Shown: positions 22,829 through 34,923 of the stretch, in pieces
Numbering within the stretch: position 1 is the first letter of the stretch
Layout of the letters: each line of letters begins with the position of its first letter
DNA from: Plantago ovata
Lineage: Eukaryota > Streptophyta > Magnoliopsida > Lamiales > Plantaginaceae
Direction: 5' to 3'
Assembly (NCBI GenBank): GCA_028274465.1
Contig: CM051456.1
Coordinates: 13,667,745-13,731,744 of the forward strand
Length of the DNA stretch: 64,000 bases
Notes under the pieces: generated by a model
Told to the model about the DNA's origin: nothing
Database searches by the model: none
Seen by the model: only the letters and a program-made list of their open reading frames with translations
Made by a program: the position numbers and the translations under genes

Positions 22829-23906
22829 GTTTTTTAAAATGGTTGTTTTAGCAATTAGGTGCTCTAGAGTGGTTTTTTATGTAATTTTCTGTTAATTAAG
22901 TGGCAGCATCACACATGAGCAGACGTAGTACAGTTGAATTCAACTAACCAAAAAGATGGAACGAGAAGCCAAGAGATCAAAATTGGAGCAGAAGGAGGAG
23001 GAGGTTTCCTCGCCTCCGCCATGGATGCCAAAGGATCTGCAATAAACATTCTGCACCGCCTGGGGGCAATAAAATACTTGAGAATGCACAGAAAGTATGT
23101 TCTACCTGGCTAAAGGTCTGCAAAGACCCTGAAATATGGCGAGTCATTGACATGGGAATAGATAGCTACGAGATTAACGAATGATATGACCTCTGGAGAA
23201 TGTGCTATGTCAGCTATGAGGCTCTCAAACGTAGCCAGGGACAATTGATCGATATTAATATTGACTGTTTTGGTAACGATCAGTTGCTTTACCAAATCGA
23301 GTAAGTTAATTACTGTTTCCGATCGAGTTATCATTTTCAACTTGTTTTTGCTCTACCTGTATGAACGTATTCTAGAAATTGGGAAACGTTATGTTCAAAT
23401 TCTGCTTACACTTTCTGTAAAAGTTACTGATCATTGCGCTGTGGTTAATGTTGTTTAAGCCGTTCATAAGATGTGATTCTATGCTGATATATGCATCATG
23501 AATTCATTGGAGTCATAAAATGATTGTTGTAGTGCTTTTATTCTGGAGATTTCTTCTTTGTTTTTTTATCATTCGCGAATTAAAATCTTTGTAGAGTTAA
23601 AAGCAGTTATCATATTTGTGTAATGATAGTTTGATGTGGTATGAACTTCCTCTCCCCTAAATTATTCCCTTTTCTTAACATGTCTGCTTATCTTTGTCTG
23701 CTGTTTCAAAAAAATCTCTGTCTGCGTCCGTAACAGAGGAAAGAAGCTGAAACGTCTTAGAATTACGTCATGCTATGGCATATCAGGCAAGCATTTGGCT
23801 CAATGAGTAACATACTTTCCAGTGCTGGAAGAGCTGCATCTTTTTGATATGGAATCATCAGTCTCTGCCGGAAATGTCGAAAAAATTGGTCTTGCATGCC
23901 CTATGT

Positions 23907-24361
23907 TGTCAGAATATGAAACGTTTGGAAAAGATTTCAAGAAGAGAGAATGAAGATGAATAATCATCTTATTGAATATGAAGATGTATTGATACAAAAG
24001 TTGTATATAAATGAATTACAGACTGCTGCTATATATACTAAGCTAAAGAGTCATAGAGTCCTAATGACAATTAATCTAAACTGATTGTACAGATATATAC
24101 AAAGCTGTAGGATTATCTTTAATTAAGATAACTCAAACATATTTCCAGGATATAGCATATTTCTAGATGTGGAGTTTCCTGATGAGATCTGGACTCTCTC
24201 AATATGACGGTGTTGACCAAGGAGTTAACCTGCTCTGGTTCAACTCCTATGTTAACTCCCGTGTTGTCTGGCTCAACTCCTATGTTAACTCCCGAGTTGT
24301 CCGGCTCAACTCCTATGTTAACTCTTCTTCTTTGATTCAAGCTTCTTTTCTTCTCTCGACA
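23907..24361 (-). repeat. LTR (3' LTR of the minus-strand copia element)
   Basis: It is 455 bp and differs from its partner at about five positions by eye. It carries three close copies of CAACTCCTATGTTAACTC at about 24240-24322. Confidence 0.93.
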
Positions 24362-24690
24362 TTCCCCCGCAAGATGAACATAGATGAAATCAATGTTCAT
24401 CTTGGACATAAATGATTTCCATGAATTGACTCAGAACATTGACAGAATAATATATGTCTGGCCTAGTGAACATTACATAAATTAGCTTTCCAATCTTTCT
24501 GTAGATAGTCGAATTCTGAAGTGGTTTTCCTGCTTCTTTGCTTAATTTTTATTTTTTGTTCCATTGGAACTACTAGGGGCTTACATCCTAATAAACCACA
24601 TTCTGAATGATGTCAAGACAGTACTTTCTCTGCCCTATGAAAATGCCTTTAGAGGATGAGATTTCAACACTTTATTTACCAGACATTCCC

Positions 24691-24790
24691 CCGTAATGGT
24701 GTAGCCTGGAGGAAGCTGCATATACAAGTCTTCACCCAGATCACCATGAGGAAAGCATTGTGTACGTCTAATTGAGTCCAATGGTCGAAT
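24691..24790 (-). pseudogene. Copia reverse-transcriptase remnant
   Basis: The minus strand reads PLDSIRRTQCFPHGDLGED then LYMQLPPGY, recognisable as the copia motif in which an LDVKNAFLHGDL block precedes a YM..PPGF block. Several expected residues are changed and no longer open frame surrounds it, so it is inactive. It shows that the element derives from Ty1/copia. Confidence 0.75.
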
Positions 24791-25948
24791 CCAATTATGT
24801 ACAATCTATATTCTAATACTTCCCCTCATGAGGAACATAGATAAAATGATCTTGAACATAAAATGATTTTCAGAATATTCTAGGTTCCGACACTTACAAT
24901 ATTGTAATGTAAGGTCATTCGTCATTCTGACTTTAATTCTTCAAGATCTCTTCTTGAAGCTTGAAATTGATGATGGAACCCTTTGGCTAAATTTAAAAGC
25001 TCAAGGTGAATATTTATTCATTCCTCAAGTCCTTGAAGGTAGGCAAATAAATAGTGTACACAAACTTTCAATTTCAATGAAAGCATTACTTACACTTTAA
25101 CCTAAATCTCATGGATTTCAACCATAATTATAACTCTCTCATCATTGAGGAGATCAATCGAATCATCTTGATATTATGCCTATTTAGAAGTCATAAGACT
25201 AACGACATAGATTTCAAGACAATATTTATCAAGCAAAACATGATTCAAAACATGTATTTTGTAAACTAAACTTTTCAAGTGGTCATCATGGCTTAACTAG
25301 TTGCTTAATATAAGACACTAATCAATTACCATATTCCACAAAAAGAAACCATAACAGTAGCCCATCTGCACAAATCAAGTTTGCAATCATGAATTGAACA
25401 GTGCATTTCACAAAGGCCACTATTATGTTATAAAAAATATAACTTTCAACCATAAACAGAGTATTGATTCCATTTGCATTCATGAAAATGGTGAATTAGA
25501 TTGAGTGACTATATATACGTTTGTAAATATATTGCACCCATCTGTCAGTATCTAGATGAATCAATCAATCAGTGAGTTATTTGATAGATAAATCAAGAAA
25601 CTCAGAGTAAGATAAAGTGCCTTAGTGAGATGACTCCTTGTCAACCCCTTTTCGGCAAGCAATAAGCTTTGCTCCGAGAATGAATTGATAATCTTGGTAG
25701 TCTTCACCATTGTGCCGTTGCTTCAATTGATTGATTCTTCTTCTTCGCCCAAATCTATAATGAAGAAAGATTAGCCTGTGAATTGGGATTGAATTGAAAT
25801 TCGAGTCTAGAGGGAGAAAATGAGAAGATTCAGATCGATGATGATGATTCCTATTAGTTTTCTGATTGATGATGATGATTCCGATCAGCTTCAGATCGAT
25901 GATGATGATGATTCCGATCAACTTCAGATCGATGATGATGATGATTTT

Positions 25949-25989
<41 letters not shown>

Positions 25990-26099
25990 CGTGAATAATC
26001 AGCAAATAATTGATTGTTCAATGACAATGAACTGAAATCTCTTCTTCTCATCCAAACGTATTTTGATTAGCAAGGATCAATAATCCTGCTCTGATACCA

Positions 26100-26554
26100 T
26101 GTCAGAATATGAAACGTTTGAAAAAGATTTCAAGAAGAGAGAATGAAGATGAATAATCATCTTATTGAATATGAAGATGTATTGATACAAAAGTTGTATA
26201 TAAATGAATTACAGACTGCTGCTATATATACTAAGCTAAAGAGTCATAGAGTCCTAATGACAAGTAATCTAAACTGATTGTACAGATATATACAAAGCTG
26301 TAGGATTATCTTTAATTAAGATAACTCAAACATATTTTCAGGATATAGCATATTTCTAGATGTGGAGTTTCCTGATGAGATCTGGACTCTCTCAATATGA
26401 CGGTGTTGACCAAGGAGTTAACCTGCTCTGGTTCAACTCCTATGTTAACTCCCGTGTTGTCTGGCTCAACTCCTATGTTAACTCCCGAGTTGTCCGGCTC
26501 AACTCCTATGTTAACTCTTCTTATTTGATTCAAGCTTCTTTTCTTCTCTTGACA
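26100..26554 (-). repeat. LTR (5' LTR of the minus-strand copia element)
   Basis: It is the partner of 23907-24361 with equal length. The minus-strand primer-binding site abuts it at 26088-26099. Confidence 0.93.
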
Positions 26555-27006
26555 TATTGAAGTCATTCACGTTTAATGAGGACGCATACCAGGGTTCTAT
26601 TAAAGCTGATGCATTAGCACTTGCAGTTTCAAAAAGTATGCCTGGTTTGCTTAATCTCACACTTTGCGGGAATAGGATGACGAACAAAGGGCTGAAAGCC
26701 ATTCTTGATGGCTGTCCTCACCTTGAATCACTTGATCTCCGGGAGTGCTTTAATGTTGTCTTGGAAGATGGTGGTATTGGTACAAGATGCTCTCGCCAGA
26801 TAAAGAACCTGAAATGGCCATCATATTCCACAGCTGATGATTACTGGACCCCTATTTGTAATTCTGACCAGATGGTGGATAAAATATATGCACGTGTATA
26901 TGAAAATGAACCTGCACGTCGTAGTGATCCTTACATCTTCAACGATCCCTATTCCTCAGACTCAGATTCTGATTACTTCGGCACAGACATGGACTACTAC
27001 TGCTAA

Positions 27007-28085
27007 CTGTTAGCAAAGTGCCAGTACACTTTTTGTTTTAATATGAATATTACAACTCTTGTAGTCATTTTCACGGGGCTTAATCTCCCAACTCTCTTTG
27101 GTCACCTAGAATATATGTTATTTGTTTTTCTTGATGAATTAGTCTGTGTTGGTTCTTTAAGCTTTTTACATTAAAGCTATTTGCTCATCTCTGCAGATTT
27201 AGTTTTACTTGCTTTGTATTTTGATCTAGACATTGGGCCTCTGTTTATAGTAAATACATCTTTTCTCTTTTAACCCCCATCGCCGACTCTACTCTGCAGT
27301 TGTGTTGGTTGAAGTATGTCAAGCTGAAGCTCACTGCATTATATAACACTGTAAGCTGTTTAGAAGAATTATTCAGTCTTTTGGTTCATAATTCCCTATT
27401 TTTCTAAAGATGGGATCATGCAATATTGAAATAATTGTCTGTCATCTCAGTTTTCTTGTCCAGTTGAGTACAGAAAGATTTCTGCCGCTGAAATTTGCAA
27501 ATAATGCATGCTTTTCGGCTAATAAAAGCCACATAATACTAGTAATTTCTTGGCACATTGCCGCTTTGTAGGAGAATTTGGATGGCTAACTCTCCCCCTT
27601 TTGTTTTACTACGTTTTTGTTGTAAAGGGAAGTTATAAATCATTCTTTTCTTTATTCCTGGAGGGTTCTAACCAACTGATCAGGCCCCTTCCTGCTCGTT
27701 TATTCTCCGTTATCACTAAAATAGGTACGTAAAAAACTAAAAAATCTCAGTTCCAGTCTCATCTGATGCTCCCTTTTCGTAGGAGTCCTATTCCAGAGAT
27801 GTCAGTGGCTTTAGATTTTGCTTTCGTACCTGATGCTCGTGTATTTTATGAAACAGAGCTAGAATGTGTTCTTTTCGAGTTTGTCCTGATTGCTGAACAG
27901 AATGTCTCTGAGATTGTCTTAGTGCATTTAGTTATGATTTTTGTGAACTATCTTGAACTATCAATCAAATTTAACATGTACCATTTTCACCAGAAAGTTC
28001 ATGAAGAATCAGTAAAGAGAAGAGAAAACTAGTAAGTGAAGAGAATTATTCCGTCAGTTCTGATTAAAATGCAATATAAACTTCA
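27007..28085 (+). other. F-box 3' flank shared by three copies
   Basis: Phrases such as CAGTACACTTTTTGTTTTAA, TCTCCCAACTCTCTTTGGTC and AGAAAGTTCATGAAGAA recur after the F-box copies at 29680-30240 and, in part, at 36130-36545. This is duplicated 3' UTR and intergenic DNA. No gene is seen. Confidence 0.6.
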
Positions 28086-28087
28086 AA

Positions 28088-29110
28088 TCTGAGATCCCTC
28101 AATCAGAACATCACCATGTGGAGCGGATTAGAAGAGGATGAAGAAGAAAATGAAGAGGGCAATGACTATATATGTATCATGTTAGGAGATCGACTTTCGG
28201 TTCTGAGTAATTATTGCTGGATCTGCAGGGTATATTAATGATTCTGAAAAAGTGATGCATGCCGATGCCATCACATGGAATAAGTCCTTCATAGGTTTAC
28301 TTGATGTTGATGATGGGAAGGATGACTTCGACTCAGAGGTGCATGAAACACATGCTACTGTGCGGGACAAGATGCTGGCATGGATAAAGAAGCATTTCGA
28401 AGAAGTCAAGGTATCATCTTATGTCATTTGCTGTTAACGTATATTTTAAGATTTACCATGAAATGATGAAATTTTGTGTTTTGTTGGGGCAGTTTTCCTA
28501 GTATTCGATGTGAATTATCAGTATTCTGTTAATTAGGTGATTGCATTGTATTGTGTGTCGTCTACTGTTGTACCCTAGTTGCTTCAACTTATTAACGGTC
28601 TACTTTTATAGCCTTATGTAGTTGAGATTAATATTTGGTGTTTAACATACCAGCTGGGGAACAGATGAAACTTACATACCGAAAGAAATAAACAAAGTTA
28701 AACAAGATGAAAAGGCGAGGCTTCAACGTAGAAGTTTTAGAGAGAATGAAAGCGTCTGCTAGCCATCTATGTACGTACAAGATACATAGTTGATATGCAA
28801 TCTATGGAGAACACGTACTGTTTCTGAAATAAATCGTTTCAGAGATGAACAACTGTATCCAAAACTTGTTGCCCTGGTCAATAGAAAGTTCTGATGCACT
28901 TCTTTGTGCACCAGAACATTTGATCTTCCTGATACTTCACAGCTCACTAGATCAAGTGTTAAAATCATATACCACTTTGCGTATGTTTTCTTGAAAAGGC
29001 ATCAGTTACTTGCTTCTCTGTTTCTCAGATTTGCTTGTTTTTCTTTATACTAAAAATTATAGGCCAGTTTTGGTTATAATATCATCAACCTGTCCTGATT
29101 TTCTTTCCAT
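28088..29110 (+). pseudogene. DUF630/DUF632 gene remnant, unit 1
   Basis: Pieces of the gene at 37062-39839 occur in order. The acidic end of exon 1 is at about 28088-28168 (matching 37380-37455). Exon 3 is at about 28229-28410, with its acceptor (CTGCAG) and the reading WNKSFIGLLDVDDGKDDFDS. Exon 4 is at about 28657-28890, where AGAAATAAACAAAG gives an in-frame stop. Intron 4-like sequence continues to about 29110. Exon 2, exon 5 and the start of exon 1 are missing, so no product is possible. Confidence 0.85.
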
Positions 29111-29365
29111 AAGTTTGTTAGGAATATATAGCTCCTCTTAGAACTTTCCACATAAATTTCACACTCTTTAATATTTAGCTCCTTGCCGGAAAAGGTCATC
29201 ACGATAACCTCATGTTCATCCTGATTCATTCCCAGATTTGTTCATCATGATAGCTCACTCTGTCTCTTTCTTGTTTGACAATGAACTTTCTCTGGCTTCT
29301 AAATGATAATCTCTTCCCTATATTATTCTTTTTTCCTTACATAACATTCTGCCTCTTTAACAATA

Positions 29366-29680
29366 GAAAGCAGCTGAAACGCTGAAACGTGTTAGAATTG
29401 CGTCATGCCATGGCATATCAGGCACGCGCCTAGCCTTGCTGAAAAAGTAACAATATTAATTTTGTAATTATATTATAATTTCATCCAAATTTAATTAAAA
29501 ACACTCGACTGATGATTACTGGGCCCCTATTTGTAATTCTGACCAGATTGTGGATAAAATATATGGACGTAGTATATGATAGTGAACCTGATCGTAGTGA
29601 TCCTTACATCATCAACGATCCCTACTCCTCAGACTCAGATTCTGATTACTGCGGCCCAGACATGGACTACTACTTCTAAA
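29366..29680 (+). pseudogene. F-box/LRR remnant: start of exon 2 and the C-terminal tail
   Basis: 29366-29440 matches the beginning of F-box exon 2 (AAACGTGTTAGAATTGCGTC and CATGGCATATCAGGCA). After an AT-rich break, 29508-29680 matches the C-terminal tail (DDYWAPICNSDQIVDKIYG, then a frameshift and DPYSSDSDSDYCGPDMDYYF). The LRR middle is deleted. Confidence 0.82.
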
Positions 29681-30249
29681 CCGCCAGTACACTTTTTGTT
29701 TTAACCTGAATATGTTACAACTCTTGTTGTCATTTTCACGGAGCTTAATCTCCCAACTCTCTTTGGTCACCTAGAATTTGTCATTTGTTTTTCTTGAGGA
29801 ATTAGTCGGTGTTGTGTCTTTAAGTTCTTCATATTAAAGATATTTGCTCATCTCTGCCTCTGCAGATATAGTTTTTTTTTTTTTTTTCCTGCTTTGTCTT
29901 TTGATCTATACATTGGGCCAGCTGATCAAGTCCCTTCCTGCTAGTTTTCTTCTCCTTTCACTGAAATAGGTATGTATGAACTCATGAATCTCAAGTCCAA
30001 TTTAATCTGATGTTTCCTTTTTGTAAGAGTCCTACTCCAGAGATGTTGTTGGTGTTAGATATTTCTTTCGTACCTGAGGCTTCTGCATTTTATGAAAGAG
30101 AATAAGTTCTTTTCAAGATTCTGCTTGTCCTGATTGCTGAACAGATTGTCTCCGAGTCTCTGACATTGCTTTAGCATGTTGAACTATTTTTACCAGAAAG
30201 TTCATGAAGAATCAGTAAAAAGTTTAAGGTAACTAGGCCAGGAAGTATG

Positions 30250-30395
30250 ACCTTTGAGAATGCACAGAAAGTATGTTAGGTCTACTTTGGGAATACAGCA
30301 AATATTACGAAGTTGACGAACACAATACAACCTCTGGAACATGTGCTGTGAGGCTATTAAACGTAGCCAGGGCCAATTGATCGATAATTAACATC
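30250..30395 (+). pseudogene. F-box exon 1 remnant
   Basis: GAATGCACAGAAAGTATG, AAGTTGACGAACACAATACA and CGTAGCCAGGGCCAATTG match exon 1 of the F-box genes at 35050-35210, with the region coding for the F-box core deleted. It is broken by stops. Confidence 0.8.
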
Positions 30396-30601
30396 ATCTA
30401 ATTTGTTTTTATCCGTTGCTTATTTCCCCCTCGCGAATATAAAGGTTTCATAGTTTCATCCTTTCCATTTAAAGCAGTCAGTTTCCCTAGTTATAATACT
30501 TGTGAGATATTGATGTGGTTAATGCCCCTCCATACCATGTTCTCATCCATTTCTAACATTTGATTTTTCTGTTTTCTGCTCGGCCTAGTAACGAACTTCC
30601 T

Positions 30602-30898
30602 CTATTTCTCTATTGTCTGACAATGAACTTGCTCTTGCTTAAACCAGATGCGCGCTAAACCGTAATTCATGTCTGTAGGCTCTGTATTCAACTTTAGAAT
30701 ATGTCCATGGACTCTCATTCCTTTGTACATGTTCAGCACAACGTTTTCTTCCACGGACCGGAGATCGATGGTACAACTTGATCCATGACCAGATGACCTA
30801 TGATAGCTCCACAGATGTAGATCCCCATCATAAACATCATTATACCATGGAATTGGTGGCTGCTCTAATAATGCTCTAATAAAGAATGTGGACTTCAC
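30602..30898 (-). CDS. Unrecognised ORF, 98 codons
   Basis: The minus-strand frame contains LEQPPIPWYNDVYDGDLHLW, then YHRSSGHGSSCTIDLRSVEE and NMYKGMRVHGHILKLNTE. The composition looks protein-like (balanced charges, no low complexity), unlike most chance frames here, but I do not recognise a family. It may be a fragment of a larger gene; no clear splice partners were found. Confidence 0.3.
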   Translation of the reverse strand: MKSTFFIRALLEQPPIPWYNDVYDGDLHLWSYHRSSGHGSSCTIDLRSVEENVVLNMYKGMRVHGHILKLNTEPTDMNYGLARIWFKQEQVHCQTIEK

Positions 30899-31679
30899 AT
30901 ACTCTGTCTCTAGTGGAGGGTATAATATTAGTTACGCTACTAAAATAATTGAAGAGGCAGCTATTACTATTGTTATATAAAACATCTAACCTAAATCACT
31001 TTTAGCTTGTAACAACCAGGCCCAGTTTGTTTGCCATTTAGCCTGTAACAACCATTGTTCACGTTTACCGTTTTAATTCAATTGTCTTAAACTATTCACT
31101 TGTATATGTAAGAATGGGAAAGCAAGTGTTGTATGGTTTCGGTGTATTTAATTATTAAAACGTCTAATAACGTAATCAAGTTTTTAATTCGGTGTTGTAA
31201 TTTTTTTTAAATATAATTTGGACACAAGTGTAATATATTTGATGATTTTTATATTAGGGCACATGCTTAAATATTGTTTAACGGGGCTGTGAATTGGACA
31301 TGTCTAATAATTTAGACGAAACTATTATTTGATTCCTTGGATTGATGTTATATTAGTTATATGAATGTTAATAATAATTATGATATGTTCACCTTGATTA
31401 CGTTAGTTGCCAAGTCTGATACGGTTGTGTCGATGCTAGTTTTATAATTATGTCAACCGTGAACATGGAGAGATTTGTTGGCATAGGCGTGTATGATTAG
31501 TGTAAAACTTAAAATATGATAACTGAAGTTGATGGTGCAGATGACAATAAGAGCTTACCTTTGATCTCATAGAGGTTGATTAGATCCAACGGACCTTATT
31601 TCATGGTTTTCTTGTGTATTGTTTCATTGACGGGAGAGTATTTAATTATGGAAAGAAAGTACGTAGGTGTATAATAGGA

Positions 31680-31805
31680 CTAATGATATAGTCAGAGTAG
31701 AAATTACCAGTGTCATAGTAATTTAACTTTTATAAATACTATAATCAATCCTAAAAATGCACAAATTACTCTATCATTAATTTCTGTTTTTGCTATATCA
31801 TTGGC
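31680..31805. mobile_element. MITE with GATATAG inverted ends (upstream of permease 2)
   Basis: The left end CTAATGATATAGTCAGAG and the right end, on the minus strand CCAATGATATAGCAAAAAC, are both followed by AGAAATTA. It is related to 16409-16541 and lies about 140 bp upstream of the TATA box of permease 2. Confidence 0.6.
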
Positions 31806-31945
31806 CGTATAATGGTAGTGTTTACAAATATTTATTACAGTGAATTTTTAATTAATTTTATTTACAATTAATAAAATATAATTATAATCAAAGTATGAGT
31901 TGTTTTCTCAACTATTGTGCTAAAATTAGATTATTTCATATGCTT

Positions 31946-31955
31946 TATATATATA
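31946..31955 (+). promoter_or_regulatory. TATA box of permease 2
   Basis: TATATATATA is about 140 bp before the ATG at 32096, in the same local context (GCTTTATATATA, AGCATTGATGA) as in permease 1. Confidence 0.6.
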
Positions 31956-32095
31956 GCATTGATGATCGGAAGGAGCTAGTTTATATCTTAGATACACTTT
32001 TAGTTACTCTAACTCGACACTCACACAATCACATATCACTGCATTTCACTTTCTCAAACAACAATCTTATACTACAAAGTTAACTGACACCAAAA

Positions 32096-34408
32096 ATGGA
32101 AACCGAAACGTCGACAACCACCACAACCACACGCGCCACCGCAATGAAAACACTCTTCTTAGTAATAAACTGCATAATCCTAGGCATTGGTAACTGCAGC
32201 GGCCCACTATTGATGCGCCTCTACTTCATCCGCGGGGGCCACCGCATTTGGCTCTCGTGCTTCCTCCAAACCGCTGGCTGGCCCATCATCCTCATCCCCC
32301 TCCTCATCTGCTACAGGCGCCGCAGCACCACCACCCCGTTCTTCATGAACCCACGTGTATTCCTCTCGGCATCCTTAATTGGTATGCTAATCGGGGTAGA
32401 CAACTACATGTACTCCACTGGGGTGTCTAAGCTCCCAGTGTCCACGTCAGCTCTGATCACTTCGACGAATTTGATATTTACGTCGACTTTTGCGTTCCTG
32501 CTTGTGAAGCAGAAGTTCAAGGCGCATTCGATAAATGCAATTGTTTTGCTGACGGTTGGAGCGGTTGTGTTGGGAATACACTCGAATGGTGACAGGCCGA
32601 AAGGGGAGGGGAAAGGGGCGTACTTTCTGGGGTTTTTTATGATGGTTGGGGCTACGGCGCTATACGGGTTTGTGCAGCCGCTTGTGCAACTGGTGTATAA
32701 GAAGGCCAGGCAGGAGGTCACGTATGGGATTGTGTTGCAGTTTCAGATGGTCACCTGTTTTTTTGCGACGGGGTTTGTATCTGTTGCCATGATCATTAAC
32801 AAAGATTTTCAGGTAATCGACGGAGTACATTATAACTGAAAATAATTATTTATATCACTACAATCTTCCTAATTAATTTTTATGAATAAATTTGATCCAA
32901 ATTAATATCTGAAATCCAACCTTTCACCCGAAATTTGAAGTATCACCTGAAATATTTTGGTCAACCATTCGAACTTTGACCCGAAATCCAATACAATTTC
33001 ATCCAATATGGAATCACTTGAATAAATTTGATCCAAACATCATATCCGAAATCACCCGATAAACTCGATCCGAATCTCATCCGATCCGAAATAAATGTGA
33101 CCCGAACTCATTCAATCCAAAATTACTCCGATTAAATTTGTAAGGGATATATAACTATTGTCATTTATAATAAATAAATATTTCTTAATACACATAACTA
33201 ACTTATAATAATTAAGATTTTAAAACTTGTAAATAATTTATAAATTTTGATAATAATAATAATAATATTTTGCGTTGTCAAATATTCAATGAGCACTACA
33301 CCAGAATTGATCCGAACTGGAATATTTTGAAATTTATAGTCCAAATAACACTCGAATTCGATCAAGACCTGAAATCCAAACATATCCTAATCTGATCCAA
33401 TCTGAAGTCATCCACAACGTAACAAAATCACTTACCCGAAACCATTCGATCCGAACGACTAGTTTGCCACCTCTAGATGTCACTAGCTGTGGACTGTGGT
33501 CCAGACCCACTAGAGAGCAGTTGCACCATTTTGCCATTTTGATAGATTTGACCCCAAATATAAATTATATATTTTAGTTTTATGATTAATAGTTTTTCAA
33601 CTATAAATATAAATTGCTTTTGATTTATATAATAATAAAATATTTAATAAAATTATATTATAAAAATTTAGGGTCTATATTTCATCATATAATTTTATTA
33701 AATTTTATTTTTATTATTATTATTATTTAAAATTAATTTGTGTTTAAATTCGAAATTTAATGAAATAATAGTTCAAATTGATCATTGATACGGAACATAA
33801 TACTGGGTAGGTACATAGTACGAAAGGCAACTGCGAAAGTACATATCATTAGTTTGGCTACCATGAAATCGTCTCTAATAAAGATATTCTAGTTGGAGAG
33901 CGGATTATAGAAAAAATTTATACATCTATTGTTTGCGTTTTGTACGATTACTATCGTAAATCTAATATAATTCTGTATATACTTACACATTACATCATTC
34001 ATGGACGGTTCTGATACATTTGGCAATATCTTGTAGGCAATTCCTAGAGAAGCAAAAGCATCTGAACTCGGGGAAACAAAGTACTATCTGGTGTTGTGTT
34101 TGATTCCAATACTAGGGCAATGTTTCTTTCTAGGGGTGATGGGAGTGATATTTTACTCTTCAGCTCTGCTATCAAGCATAATGATCACAGTTACACTTCC
34201 GGTGAGAGAATTATTAGGTGTTATTATCTATCATGAGAGCTTTCAAGCTGAAAAAGGTGTATCTCTTTTCCTATATCTATGGGGTTTCTTTTCATACTTC
34301 TATGGTGAAATCAAACACAACAACATCAAGGACACTAATAGTGGTGAAGATATTGATGATGTTCCCGTAGAAGACGACAAGTTGATTCTCAAGGCTGGTG
34401 ACCCATGA
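32096..34408 (+). CDS. PUP: Purine permease (PUP family), copy 2
   Basis: This is a paralogue of the gene at 17845. Exons 32096-32812 (717 nt) and 34037-34408 (372 nt) have the same lengths and the same splice phase, and give 362 residues with no stop or shift. Differences are mostly conservative (for example GNCSGPLLMRLYFIRGGHR, and TNLIFTSTFAFLLVKQKF). The intron is 1224 bp here against 752 bp in copy 1; the extra length comes partly from a CCGAA-rich repeat at 32900-33477. The acidic C-terminal tail is kept (GEDIDDVPVEDDK). Family members are proton-coupled carriers of purines and cytokinins with about ten membrane helices. The preserved frame suggests that both copies are functional. Confidence 0.93.
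32900..33477. repeat. CCGAA-rich dispersed element in the permease 2 intron
   Basis: The words GATCCGAA, CACCCGA and ACCCGAAAT recur many times (about 32920-33130 and 33300-33450), and the right end reads GTTTGCCACCTCTAGA. On the minus strand this is a TAGAGGTGGCAAAC-type end typical of short plant hAT-like elements. The interior 33150-33270 is simple AT sequence. The left end was not fixed. Confidence 0.5.
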
Positions 34409-34923
34409 TTGATGATTGGTCCTAATTTGGTCCATATGATAACTTCTTTGATTTTCTTTGGAATTATGGTCTCACATGAAATGCACTCAGATCCGATTGG
34501 ATAATATCTTTTTACTTGATGTAACAAGTCATGGAAGAAAGAAATAAAAGATCTTTGTGAGGGCTAGTGATTCAAGACTTTTGAGAGTGTCCAATGGGAA
34601 TTGCATCTGTATATTTTGTGATGATTGGGTAGAATATTCTGAAACCTACTTGTAGGATGTATTTGACTATTCGTAATAAATTATTAACAACTATGTCAAC
34701 CATGATAAAATTCCAACTCTCCCAGGAGGAGGTCAATCGAGTAAAAATTTAATATGGAGTGGAGTTTGTCTCCGGAAAGATTCGAACACAGGTGGACGTG
34801 ATAGAATTTCAACGGCAGTGAATATGTCAATTGGCATTTGGCAGGACTCGCGAATGGACGTCAGTTAAATACTTAAATTCTCACATCGTGACCAAACCGA
34901 GTTCCATTCAACTAACTAAAAAG

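Larger units (their letters stand above)
23907..26554 (-). mobile_element. Non-autonomous Ty1/copia LTR retrotransposon
   Basis: Two 455-bp direct repeats (23907-24361 and 26100-26554) begin TGTCAGAATATG and end GACA. A 12-base match to the plant initiator-Met primer site, TGGTATCAGAGC on the minus strand, sits directly beside the right repeat (26088-26099), so the element points left. A purine tract (GCGGGGGAA on the minus strand) adjoins the left repeat at about 24362. The 1.74-kb interior has no complete gag or pol, only a decayed copia reverse-transcriptase scrap near 24691-24790. Flanks are TATGT on the left and TATTG on the right; the gene sequence expected here suggests a TATGT duplication with a 2-base loss on the right. 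A T run of over 35 bases lies at about 25950-25986. Confidence 0.92.
22956..27006 (+). pseudogene. F-box/LRR protein (SKIP19-like) pseudogene, split by a copia element
   Basis: Compared with the paralogue at 34924-36121, the F-box exon (22956 to about 23300) has small deletions near 23020-23075 and an in-frame TGA near 23183. The second exon starts at 23737 (the reading KKLKRLRITSCYGISGK is intact) but loses the frame at a deletion near 23800, giving a stop. A 2.6-kb copia element (23907-26554) then splits the gene within the CPMLKSFTF region. Downstream, the LRR part resumes at 26560 and is open to 27006: GSIKADALALAVSK, LTLCGNRMTNKGLKAILDG and HLESLDLRECFNV, then an acidic DSDSDYFGTDMDYYC tail. 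SKIP19-type proteins are SCF substrate receptors. The amount of damage rules out a full product, though the last 149 codons remain open. Confidence 0.88.

Noticed and set aside
25820-26035. Open frames of aspartate or isoleucine runs around a poly(T) tract
   Set aside because: They are microsatellite translations inside the copia element.
26557-27006. Independent F-box-related gene starting at 26557
   Set aside because: The codon is TTG and the homology to copy 2 continues on the other side of the copia element, so it is the 3' part of one split pseudogene.
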